Shown here: positions 43,979 through 51,422 of the stretch, piece after piece
How the letters are laid out: each line of letters starts with the position of its first letter
Position numbering within the stretch: the first letter of the stretch is position 1
From: Solibacillus palustris
GTDB taxonomy: Bacteria > Bacillota > Bacilli > Bacillales_A > Planococcaceae
DNA: 64,000 bases
Reading direction: 5' to 3'
Assembly (NCBI RefSeq): GCF_022549215.1
Contig: NZ_JAKZFC010000003.1
Span: 186,001-250,000, forward strand
Translations under genes and position numbers: made by a program
Notes under the pieces: model-generated
Told to the model about the DNA's origin: nothing
The model's input: only the letters and a program-made list of their open reading frames with translations
The model's database searches: none

Positions 43979-46291
43979 TTATGCTTTAAATTGCTTATCT
44001 AAAAATTGAATCGTTTCAAACATATTTGTTTTACTTGCACCCTTAACTAAAATCGTATCTCCTCTTCTAACCATGCCTTTTAGAAACAAATGTAATTGAT
44101 CCTTGTTAATAAAATGGTGAATGTTCATTGCTGGTATGCCACTTTTTTGTGCTGCTATCCCGATTTCCTCCGTCCGGAATCCGTACGTAATTAATTGATC
44201 TATTTTTTTATCCCCAATATACGCACCTAACTTACGATATTCTTCTTCTCGCAAATCTCCTAATTCACGCATTTGTCCAATAATTGCAACTTTTCGCCCT
44301 TTTGCAATTTCACCTAACACATCAAGTGCAGCGCGAACCCCCTGTGGATGCGAGTGTACCGTGTCATCAATTAACAAAATATCATTTCGGCAATGGTAAA
44401 GCGTTAAACGACGTGGCGGCTTTTTGAATACTAAGCCCGCCTGAATAACATCTGATGAAAATCCTAATTGGTCCGCCACCGCTATAGCATTTAACGCATT
44501 ATATACATGGTGCTCCCCTAAAATTGGAATAAACATCGGGATTTCCTTATTTCGTAATCGGATGTTAAAAGTCATACCATCATCTTTATACTGCACATCA
44601 TAAGCCATATAGTCTGCCTTTTTATGAATACCAATTGTCTTTATTTGTCCTTTAAATTGGTCGGTTAATAGCCATTTAGAATTATCATCGTCTTTATTTA
44701 ATATGAGTAATCCATTTTGATCCATTCCTTGAATTAGTTCTGATTTGGCTTTTGCCACGCCTTTAATGTCACCATCAAAGTTCCCTACATGCGCTAATCC
44801 AATATTTGTTACTACGCTAATGTTCGGTTGAATGATTTCACAATGATCAGTAATGACACCTGGATAGGCCATACCGTATTCTAAAACAACAGCTTTATGG
44901 GATTCGTTAATAAGTTCCTTATGCTTTTTCGTATGCTCCGTTGTATTCCAATAATCTTTCGACTCAAAAATGGACCAATTTTTTGATAAAATCGATGCAA
45001 TGAATGCTTTTGTCGTTGTTTTTCCTGCACTCCCTGTAATTGCAATAATTGGTTTTTCAGTTGTTTTCAACGCTCTTCCTTTAATTGGGACAACTGGTTT
45101 TTCAGTTGTTTTCTCTACACTCTCTGTAATTGCAGCGATTGATTCTTCAGTTGTTTTCTCTGTACTTTTTGTAATTGCAACAATTGGTTTTTCAATTGTT
45201 TTCTCTGCTGGTGCTAGATTTTTGGCAGCTTGAATTTGCGCTTTTATCTCCTGCTGATGATGTGCAATGTAATTTGCATACTGGAGGGTATGTCGGACAA
45301 CATCTAATTCCAAGTAAAATGCTGGTGGACACCCTGGCCGCCAGTTAACTTCATAAATCCAAAGTTTGCCGTTTTTATCTAAGCCAACGTCAATACCGAT
45401 TTCATCAATTACTTCCTGAAATTTATCCATTTGAATGTCATCTAAATGACGCGCTAATGACAAGCCAAAATGCTCTAGCATACGCTTAATATTAAACGCC
45501 TCACGAGGAAATTGTAATTGTAAAAAAGGCTCTAAGTAATTTGTAAAACCACCATTATTAATATTAGGAACTATCGAACCTTGTGGCGCAACACGAGGAT
45601 ATACGGTCGTAATGATCCACTTACCTTCACCATTTTTTTGAACATGAATTCTAAAATCAAATACTTGCCCGTTTTTCAACGTAGATTGAATATATGGTTG
45701 CAATATAAATGCTTCTTCTGCTAACTGTTTTTTTAAAAATGTGTCTAGCTGATCCTTTGTTAGTTTTTCTTTCTGTGTATCCTTTTGTACTTCATAGCCA
45801 TTTGCTAGTATTGAAATATAATATATCCCCTTACCTTTACGGCCTTCAACCGGCTTAAAAACTACTTTTTTGTATTTTTGAATATGCCGGTAAAATTGTT
45901 CCTCATTTTGTACACTCTCAGTAGGGATGAGGTAACTTGCAAACTCCTTCCCCTCCTGTAAACGTTTGGTTATACTCAGTTTGTTGCCGATGGAATTTGT
46001 CGTGAAAGGAATTTCATTTCGCAATAGCCTTAAAATATTTTTCGAAATTGCTAATTTTTCTGGGCTTCCTGCGTTATAGATGACATCGGGAAATGGGACG
46101 GTTTTTTCTTGCCAGACTCCATCTTCTAAAACTTTCGCTTGAATCGTTCGTGTTTTGAAGTCAACCGCTCTAGGTGTGAAATAATAAAACAACATCCCTT
46201 CCGCCTTTGCAACTGCTGCAAACGCATATGACTTCAAAACGGTTTCTGGATCTTTACGATGGTGCAACATGCCAATTGTTGTCAAAAACAT
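43979..46291 (-). CDS. ATP-grasp/MurF-like fusion ligase (cyanophycin-synthetase-like layout)
   Basis: A 770-residue fusion. Residues 1-350 are a YheC/YheD-type ATP-grasp module (GNKLSITKRLQEGKEFASYLIPT, VVFKPVEGRKGKGIYYI, FDFRIHVQKNG, IGIDVGLDKNGKLWIYEVNWRPGCP). Residues 362-421 are four 15-residue units that are copies of the P-loop strand (EKPIVAITKSTEKTT, EESIAAITESVEKTT, EKPVVPIKGRALKTT, EKPIIAITGSAGKTT); only the last has the real GSAGKTTTK. Residues 410-770 are a Mur ligase (VLEYGMAYPGVI, NIGLAHVG, LGEHHVYNALNAI, DDTVHSHPQGV, TILVKGASKTNM). Order ATP-grasp then Mur ligase equals that of cyanophycin synthetase. It follows the coat-protein-like gene by 18 bases. Confidence 0.85.
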   Translation of the reverse strand: MFLTTIGMLHHRKDPETVLKSYAFAAVAKAEGMLFYYFTPRAVDFKTRTIQAKVLEDGVWQEKTVPFPDVIYNAGSPEKLAISKNILRLLRNEIPFTTNSIGNKLSITKRLQEGKEFASYLIPTESVQNEEQFYRHIQKYKKVVFKPVEGRKGKGIYYISILANGYEVQKDTQKEKLTKDQLDTFLKKQLAEEAFILQPYIQSTLKNGQVFDFRIHVQKNGEGKWIITTVYPRVAPQGSIVPNINNGGFTNYLEPFLQLQFPREAFNIKRMLEHFGLSLARHLDDIQMDKFQEVIDEIGIDVGLDKNGKLWIYEVNWRPGCPPAFYLELDVVRHTLQYANYIAHHQQEIKAQIQAAKNLAPAEKTIEKPIVAITKSTEKTTEESIAAITESVEKTTEKPVVPIKGRALKTTEKPIIAITGSAGKTTTKAFIASILSKNWSIFESKDYWNTTEHTKKHKELINESHKAVVLEYGMAYPGVITDHCEIIQPNISVVTNIGLAHVGNFDGDIKGVAKAKSELIQGMDQNGLLILNKDDDNSKWLLTDQFKGQIKTIGIHKKADYMAYDVQYKDDGMTFNIRLRNKEIPMFIPILGEHHVYNALNAIAVADQLGFSSDVIQAGLVFKKPPRRLTLYHCRNDILLIDDTVHSHPQGVRAALDVLGEIAKGRKVAIIGQMRELGDLREEEYRKLGAYIGDKKIDQLITYGFRTEEIGIAAQKSGIPAMNIHHFINKDQLHLFLKGMVRRGDTILVKGASKTNMFETIQFLDKQFKA
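45016..45205. repeat. 45-bp tandem repeats inside the fusion gene
   Basis: GGTTTTTCAGTTGTTTTC or close variants recur at 45051, 45096, 45141 and 45186, exactly 45 bases apart. They encode four 15-residue copies related to the Walker A strand of the Mur ligase domain. Confidence 0.9.
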
Positions 46292-46309
46292 ACACTCCTT
46301 TTTATCCCA

Positions 46310-46735
46310 CTACCATTTCGACTCAATATAAGTATTTTTGCTTAACAATGCTGGCTCTAAAAGTTGAATCGCCAACATGGAACCAAGGTCAACGGTCATC
46401 TGCGTTTCAGTTTTTTCTAGCCGAATAACGTCTTTTATTACATTCGTATTTTGCTCTTCTATATCAACTGCGCGTAATAACGTTAACTTGACGCGTGACT
46501 TTTCAATTGCTTCTAAACGAAAGAAGCTTGTTGCTGTATGTGTTTTTGGATTCACTACTGTATATAGCTTACATTCCTTAGTCGTGAAGCAAAACGGAAT
46601 CGTGTCACTCCCAACTAACTTCTCAAAAAAATGACCATAGTATTTTGACCAAGAATTCGTGAGTAAGTCTTGCAATTGTTTCAAATCGTTTAGTGCACCA
46701 TAAAGCGGGTGTTGCTTTTGATTTTCATTGTTCAC
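46310..46735 (-). CDS. CotY/CotZ-like spore coat protein without the cysteines
   Basis: Protein of 141 residues whose order of motifs follows CotY/CotZ: ALNDLKQLQDLL, SDTIPFCFTTKECKLYTVV, TSFFRLEAIEKSRVKLTLLRA and TVDLGSMLAIQLLEPALL near the end, where CotZ has a TVDL...AIQCLP stretch. Most of the crosslinking cysteines of CotY/CotZ are absent; only two remain. In B. subtilis CotY/CotZ build the outer crust. The start is GTG at 46735 after GGAGG. A sigma-K-like promoter lies upstream. The fusion ligase follows 18 bases later, so the two are probably co-transcribed. Confidence 0.7.
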   Translation of the reverse strand: MNNENQKQHPLYGALNDLKQLQDLLTNSWSKYYGHFFEKLVGSDTIPFCFTTKECKLYTVVNPKTHTATSFFRLEAIEKSRVKLTLLRAVDIEEQNTNVIKDVIRLEKTETQMTVDLGSMLAIQLLEPALLSKNTYIESKW

Positions 46736-47073
46736 AATACTTCCTCCCTCTTTGTCTCGTACACAGTCCTTTTCAGCAGTTAACGATTCTTACAAAGTGC
46801 TTCTCTCTACGATATGACTGTACATGAATTGTTGGTGATAAGTTACGCCCAATTATTAAAATTTCAGTTCTGTTTTTCTCACCAATAACTCCTGCCTTTT
46901 TTACATCAACAACATTTGGTTTTCGAAAAAAATTTTCAATCCTCCACAACTGACCACTATTGTTTAATGTATATTGACACTTTTAACCATACCAATTATT
47001 TGTTAAGGTATCAGTAATCGCGAAACAGAAAAAATTATCAGCTGAACGACAACATTTTGGAGGGACTTATTGT
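46736..47073. other. Intergenic region with divergent promoters
   Basis: No gene here. The minus-strand sigma-K-like promoter of the coat-protein-like gene is at 46808-46836. A plus-strand TTGACA (46974-46979) with a weak TATTTG 17 bases later may drive the ECF S component; GGAGGG at about 47060 is its ribosome binding site. I see no riboswitch that would reveal the transporter substrate. Confidence 0.5.
46808..46836 (-). promoter_or_regulatory. Sigma-K-like promoter before the coat-protein-like gene
   Basis: AC (46836-46835), 18 bases, CATATCGTA (46816-46808) on the minus strand. The -10 matches CATANNNTA. It would give a leader of about 65 bases. Confidence 0.45.
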
Positions 47074-47613
47074 ATGGAAAAAACATCAACACTTTCTAAA
47101 TCATCTAGTAAAACATTCGATATCATTTTATCGGCAATGTTAATTACACTCGTATTTGTGGCTACACTATTTTTAAATATTCGATTACCTATAGCGGCTA
47201 ATGGCGGATTAGTGCATTTAGGTACGGCTATGCTTTTTATTGTTTCAATTGTATTTGGACCTAAAAAAGGGGCAATTGCAGGGGCATTCGGAATGGCTTT
47301 ATTTGATTTATTTTCGGGCTGGACACTTTGGGCTCCATTTACATTTATTGCTCGCGGCTTACAAGGGTATGTAGTCGGCAAAATTGCATGGTCTTCAAAT
47401 CGCCAAGGAAATAATGTAGGCTTCAATATTTTAGCAATTCTTGTTTCTGTACCAGTAATGTTAGCCGGTTATTACGTTTGTGAAGCGATTTTATTTAAAA
47501 GTTTAGTAATCCCATTTGCTTCAATTCCTGGCAATCTTGTTCAAAATGCAGTAGGGATTATCATTGCGATACCCGTAGCTATTGCGCTAAAAAAATTACC
47601 CATTTTTAAATAA
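47074..47613 (+). CDS. ECF transporter S component
   Basis: Membrane protein of 179 residues with about six hydrophobic segments. ANGGLVHLGTAMLFIVSIVFGPKKGAIAGAFGMALFDLFSGW and APFTFIARGLQGYVVGKI are the pattern of substrate-binding S components of energy-coupling factor vitamin transporters. The ATPase and T subunits are not nearby, which is usual for group II ECF systems that share a common module. Substrate unknown; riboflavin-like and other small-vitamin families use this fold. GGAGGG 10 bases before the ATG supports the start. Confidence 0.8.
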   Translation: MEKTSTLSKSSSKTFDIILSAMLITLVFVATLFLNIRLPIAANGGLVHLGTAMLFIVSIVFGPKKGAIAGAFGMALFDLFSGWTLWAPFTFIARGLQGYVVGKIAWSSNRQGNNVGFNILAILVSVPVMLAGYYVCEAILFKSLVIPFASIPGNLVQNAVGIIIAIPVAIALKKLPIFK

Positions 47614-47696
47614 AACATCCATGAGCTTTTCGCTCACAACCATTTTTAAATACAAAATTTAGAATCAAGTGCATTTATCTAATAGAATCCGTTCTG

Positions 47697-47835
47697 CTAC
47701 GTTACGGGGGACGCTTTCCTAAGGGCGTGGCTACAACTAACTTGTATGTGCCTCTTACGGTGGCACATACAAGTGGATTTTCCGCACACGCTTAATCCCC
47801 TAGGAGTCGCCCCCTTCACTTCGCGGCACTCTACT
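47697..47835. repeat. MITE-like inverted-repeat element
   Basis: A 12-bp perfect hairpin CTTGTATGTGCC/GGCACATACAAG (47741-47773) is enclosed by imperfect outer arms GGGGGACG-TTTCCTAAGGG and CCCCTAGGAGTCGCCCCC. The CTTTCC...GGAGTC...CTTCACTTCG text resembles repeats scattered in Bacillaceae genomes. Confidence 0.6.
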
Positions 47836-48101
47836 ATCAAACCAAAGTTGGTTTTTATTACAAAAATTTTGAATAAAATTTTTTGTTTCAAACGCTGTTA
47901 TTGCAATAAAATAAAAATTAGTCTAAGAATGATTTTATTATTTGACGCAATAAAAGTAGCTAATTTTATTGCCATGGCTAACTTTTAATCAAAGATACAT
48001 TATTGTATACACCGTACTATTTTATTCATCACCGCCGCCTCGCGATAGCGCTAGCGGCAGCATTGGACTCTTTTAACTATTGAAAAGAAGAAAAATTTAA
48101 T

Positions 48102-48186
48102 TTGGCGGGCCTTGCATGCGGCATTAAAGACAGTAGTATGGACACGTACCACGTGGCCATAATGCTGTCATGCCGTAGCACGCCAA
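48102..48186. repeat. Long imperfect hairpin element (85 bases)
   Basis: Successive arm segments TTGGCG, GGCAT, GACAG and ATGG-CACGT pair with ACGTGGCCAT, CTGTC, ATGCC and CGCCAA in mirror order, making a near-continuous 85-base hairpin with ends TTGGCG/CGCCAA. It is not adjacent to a coding end in the right orientation to be a plain terminator. Confidence 0.65.
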
Positions 48187-48237
48187 AAAAGTAACAATCA
48201 ATTTTTTCTTAGTAATTTCGCTCTATGATAGTAAACA

Positions 48238-48287
48238 TAAAAAAACAGGTTAGCGTGGAAAAGTAATCCGCGCTAACCTATTTTTTA
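48238..48287 (-). terminator. Terminator after the isochorismatase-family gene
   Basis: AGGTTAGCG and CGCTAACCT pair with A and T runs on both flanks; minus-strand orientation fits the end of the hydrolase gene. Confidence 0.85.
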
Positions 48288-48824
48288 TTTCACTATTTTA
48301 CTAATTGCTTTAAAGGCATCACCTTGCGCAATTTGTTGCATTTCAAAAAGAGCCATTTCAACACTTGTAATGTTCGCGCCAAGTTGTAGCATTTTTTGAA
48401 TTCCTACTTCTCGGTTGCCTGCAGTACGGGATGACACACAGTCGGCTAATACTTCTACTTCGTAGCCATTTGCTAGTAAATGCGCTGCCGTTTGATACAC
48501 GCAAATATGTGTTTCAATACCAGCTAACAACACCTTTTTACGCCCCGTTTGCTCCAATGCTTGTACAAATTCTGGCGTGTCGTACGCACTAAACGTTATT
48601 TTTTCAATTGGCAGTTGATCTGTTAAATGCATAGCAATACGCTCATCAGTTGGACCAAGCCCTTTTGGATATTGCTCTAGCCATAAAATCGGTAATTGTA
48701 ATACCTTTGCCCCTTGTACGACATTGGCAATGTTATTAATGACAAAGTCACTTTCATCGACAATTTGCGCTAACTTTCCCTGAATATCAATCAAAACTAA
48801 CACCGTTTCTTGTTTTTGAAGCAT
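48285..48824 (-). CDS. Isochorismatase-family cysteine hydrolase
   Basis: Hydrolase of 179 residues in the isochorismatase/nicotinamidase superfamily. The catalytic triad is visible: Asp in VLVLIDIQGKLA, Lys in PIEKITFSAYDTPEF, and Cys in LLAGIETHICVYQTAAHLLANGYEVEVLADCVSSRT. GIETHICV is closest to the YcaC-like group, whose substrate is unknown; nicotinamidase metal-binding His residues are not seen. It has its own terminator and lies alone, divergent from a small membrane protein. Confidence 0.85.
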   Translation of the reverse strand: MLQKQETVLVLIDIQGKLAQIVDESDFVINNIANVVQGAKVLQLPILWLEQYPKGLGPTDERIAMHLTDQLPIEKITFSAYDTPEFVQALEQTGRKKVLLAGIETHICVYQTAAHLLANGYEVEVLADCVSSRTAGNREVGIQKMLQLGANITSVEMALFEMQQIAQGDAFKAISKIVK

Positions 48825-48950
48825 AAAATCCCTCCTCTTTGTTACATTCCCTTCTATTATACTGGAATTTTAATAAAAAGAAAAAACGATTTCTTAACAT
48901 TGAATCCGCTAAGACAACCCTGTATAGTAAAATTAGAATGGAGGATTTAC

Positions 48951-49433
48951 ATGCTACGTCTTAGTTGGTTCATTAGTATAGGCATTAGTTTATTTGGTGT
49001 AATGATTATTCAGCATTTTTTCACAATGAAACCAGATGAAACAGCAAATGCAGGTAACTTGGGAGCATTAGGCATTGCGCTGGTGGCTCCGTTTATTTTG
49101 CTTAGCCTTTTTATTACATATCGCTTTTTTGTTGAAAGTTCACGTCACGCGCGTGATCATATTATGCGCATGATTTATTTAGTATTTGGTGTTGCGTTGC
49201 TAGTTGTATTCGTTTTTTATGCAAATGGCTACAAGGAAGATGTATTGACCAATTTAGGTGGCGACACAAAAACACCTGGCTCACAAATTTATGGCTTTCC
49301 ACTACTAAATGAATATACAAATAGTATTATTATCAATTTTTATACATTTGGTATTGTGCATACGATTAGTGGTCTTATAGGGACCATAGTTGGTATCGTG
49401 CTTCCTGCAAAGCAAGCCGATGTTGAACAATAA
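48951..49433 (+). CDS. Hypothetical four-helix membrane protein
   Basis: I cannot assign a family. The 160-residue protein has four hydrophobic segments: LSWFISIGISLFGVMIIQHFF, LGIALVAPFILLSLFITYRFF, MIYLVFGVALLVVFVFYANGY, and FYTFGIVHTISGLIGTIVGIVLP, with an outside-facing loop KEDVLTNLGGDTKTPGSQIYGF. GGAGG six bases before the ATG at 48951 decides the start; the longer frame from 48810 has no signal. It is a single-gene unit ending in a strong terminator. Confidence 0.75.
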   Translation: MLRLSWFISIGISLFGVMIIQHFFTMKPDETANAGNLGALGIALVAPFILLSLFITYRFFVESSRHARDHIMRMIYLVFGVALLVVFVFYANGYKEDVLTNLGGDTKTPGSQIYGFPLLNEYTNSIIINFYTFGIVHTISGLIGTIVGIVLPAKQADVEQ

Positions 49434-49478
49434 GGGAACCCCGAATGTCTTTTTACTACGCCATTCGGGGGTTTTTTT
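49434..49478. terminator. Bidirectional terminator between the membrane protein and the chemoreceptor
   Basis: AACCCCGAATG and CATTCGGGG(TT) pair around a 14-base loop, followed by a T run. Convergent genes share it. Confidence 0.9.
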
Positions 49479-51198
49479 AGGATAACTTAAACTTCCGTAC
49501 TTCAGTTTTTAAATTGGCTGCGATTTCAGCTAATTCCTCAGAATTTACTGTCATTTCTTCCATCGTTGCTGATTGCTGCTGAGTAGTTGCAGCTACTTGT
49601 TCACTTGCGGCTGCTGTATTTTCAATAATTGTGGAAATATCTCGCATCGCACGCTGTACTTGGATGGAGTTATCTTGCACTTGATTAAATGCTTTATGCA
49701 TATGACCTACATTTGCTTCTGTATTTGCTACACGTTTCACGATTTGTATTAATGCGTCGCCGCCCTTTTTAATAATCGTTACTTGTTCTTCTACTGCAAG
49801 TAAGTCACTTTCCATTGTTTTTACTGTTACAGTAGTTTCAGATTGTATATCATTAATTAGCTCTGTAATTTGGCTAGATGCTAGACGTGATTGCTCTGCT
49901 AATGCACGTACTTCCTCAGCTACAACGGCAAAGCCCTTCCCATGATCACCTGCACGTGCTGCTTCAATTGCTGCATTTAATGCAAGTAAATTTGTTTGGT
50001 CTGCAATATCCGTAATAACCGTAATAATGCCTCCAATTTCCTCGGAGCGCTTACCAAGCTTTTGAATCGAATCTGTTGCAAATGAAACCGTCTGCGTAAC
50101 GGTACTTAAATGTTTAATCGCATCACTTATTGCTGCTTCTCCCTCTTTAGCAATAACTGTTGATTCTTTCGCAGTAACAAGTGTTTCTTCCGCCTCCCGT
50201 AAGCATGTCGTCACTTCTGAGATTGTTTCACCTAACATGTATAAGATTTTCTCAATTTGGGTTGATTGCTGTGATGCGCCCGCTGCAATTTCATTAATCG
50301 TATTGGCGATTTGGTTGGAGCCCTCGCTGGTTTGCACGGATGAATCTGACAAAATTTGTGAAGACTCGGCAACATGAGCGGCACTGCTCGATACGATACG
50401 TATTGTTTCTTTCAAACGAAGTTGCACAGCTTTAAAGCTGTTTGCTACACCAGCAATTTCGTCATTTCCTTTCCATTCTATAATGCGTGTATCCAAATTT
50501 AATTCTGCTAGCTCATTTGCATTTTCTTGTACCTTTTTAAGAGGTCTTGAAACTTTATATTCCACAAATAAACTAATGACCGTTATTGCCAAGAACATTA
50601 AAATAGCGTTAATAACCGTAATAACGCCTAAGTCCTCTTGTAAACTCTCTACAAAAGGAGCCGTCAAAATCGCTGTTGCCCATATCCCAATAACCTCACC
50701 ATTTTTATCAATTATTGGTTCATAAATGCCTTCTGATTCTTCATCTAAGATTTTTGATAATCCAATATAACGCTCTTTATTGGCAAGCACTGTTTTTTGG
50801 ATTTCACTAGAAACTTCCGAATTTAGAGCACGTTCACCATTTGCCAAAACATTAGTACTAATACGGGTACCATCTTGAAAAAAAGACACATAGTTGCCAT
50901 TTGTCAATGTTGCAATTTCATCAACAATTTCAGTATTTCCTACTAAATTTAGGTCCCCTTTATGTAAATCCCCATCAATAATAGCCCATTCTCCTGGATA
51001 TTTCACTTCTATGTACGCTTGACTTAATGAACTATCAGAAATCAGTTTGTTTTCCATTGTATCAATTAAATTTTGTTTAGATGAGTTATAGTTAAATACC
51101 GTGATAACTACCACCAGTACCGCAATACAATTAAATAAAATAAAGTTAATTTTTGTACGTATCTTTGGTGATTCTGCAATAAAATTTAAGCCTTTCAT
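49477..51198 (-). CDS. Methyl-accepting chemotaxis protein
   Basis: Chemoreceptor of 573 residues. The first membrane helix (about 18-40), an extracellular single-Cache-type sensor (about 40-190, with [20 protein letters not shown]), the second membrane helix (about 190-215), a HAMP domain ([24 protein letters not shown]) and the cytoplasmic signalling coiled coil follow. The tip is [43 protein letters not shown], which binds CheA/CheW. Glu/Gln-rich pairs mark methylation sites. Ligand unknown. It is the last gene of the accessory block. Confidence 0.92.
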   Translation of the reverse strand: MKGLNFIAESPKIRTKINFILFNCIAVLVVVITVFNYNSSKQNLIDTMENKLISDSSLSQAYIEVKYPGEWAIIDGDLHKGDLNLVGNTEIVDEIATLTNGNYVSFFQDGTRISTNVLANGERALNSEVSSEIQKTVLANKERYIGLSKILDEESEGIYEPIIDKNGEVIGIWATAILTAPFVESLQEDLGVITVINAILMFLAITVISLFVEYKVSRPLKKVQENANELAELNLDTRIIEWKGNDEIAGVANSFKAVQLRLKETIRIVSSSAAHVAESSQILSDSSVQTSEGSNQIANTINEIAAGASQQSTQIEKILYMLGETISEVTTCLREAEETLVTAKESTVIAKEGEAAISDAIKHLSTVTQTVSFATDSIQKLGKRSEEIGGIITVITDIADQTNLLALNAAIEAARAGDHGKGFAVVAEEVRALAEQSRLASSQITELINDIQSETTVTVKTMESDLLAVEEQVTIIKKGGDALIQIVKRVANTEANVGHMHKAFNQVQDNSIQVQRAMRDISTIIENTAAASEQVAATTQQQSATMEEMTVNSEELAEIAANLKTEVRKFKLS

Positions 51199-51368
51199 CG
51201 TTCTCCTCCTCTTTATCTATGTACTTCGAATCCATTTTCATCATTATAGAATAAAATGGGTAATTTAGAAATATATAACCAAATAATGCTGAAAATAATT
51301 ATTTTAATATTCCATTTCTAAAGCAACTCATTCTGCATATCTCATAAAAAACCTTCATTTTCTCAAAA

Positions 51369-51403
51369 TAAAAACAGCCTATAGAAAATTTTCTATAGAC
51401 TGC
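51369..51403 (-). terminator. Intrinsic terminator after pheT
   Basis: CAG-CTATAGAAAA and TTTTCTATAG-CTG pair almost perfectly and are followed by TTTTTA on the minus strand. Confidence 0.85.
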
Positions 51404-51422
51404 CCTTACTATTCAAATTAAA

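Larger units (their letters stand above)
47614..48284. other. Repeat-filled intergenic region without a gene
   Basis: This 671-base stretch holds no credible gene; reading frames here only run through repeats. It contains at least two MITE-like inverted-repeat elements (47697-47835 and 48102-48186), a short GC-rich palindrome at 48034-48058 (GCCGC/GCGGC), and the terminator of the hydrolase gene. Confidence 0.7.

Noticed and set aside
44970-45233. 87-residue plus-strand hydrophobic repeat frame
   Set aside because: It is the antisense of the 45-bp repeats in the fusion ligase; the periodicity makes it look like a repeat protein, but the minus-strand frame is the real one.
46736-47073. Vitamin riboswitch upstream of the ECF S component
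   Set aside because: None of the conserved cores of TPP, FMN, cobalamin or preQ1 riboswitches is visible on the plus strand.
47697-47988. Overlapping 64- and 80-residue frames on both strands
   Set aside because: They run through the MITE-like repeat and follow its symmetry; no ribosome binding sites and no protein-like composition beyond the repeat.
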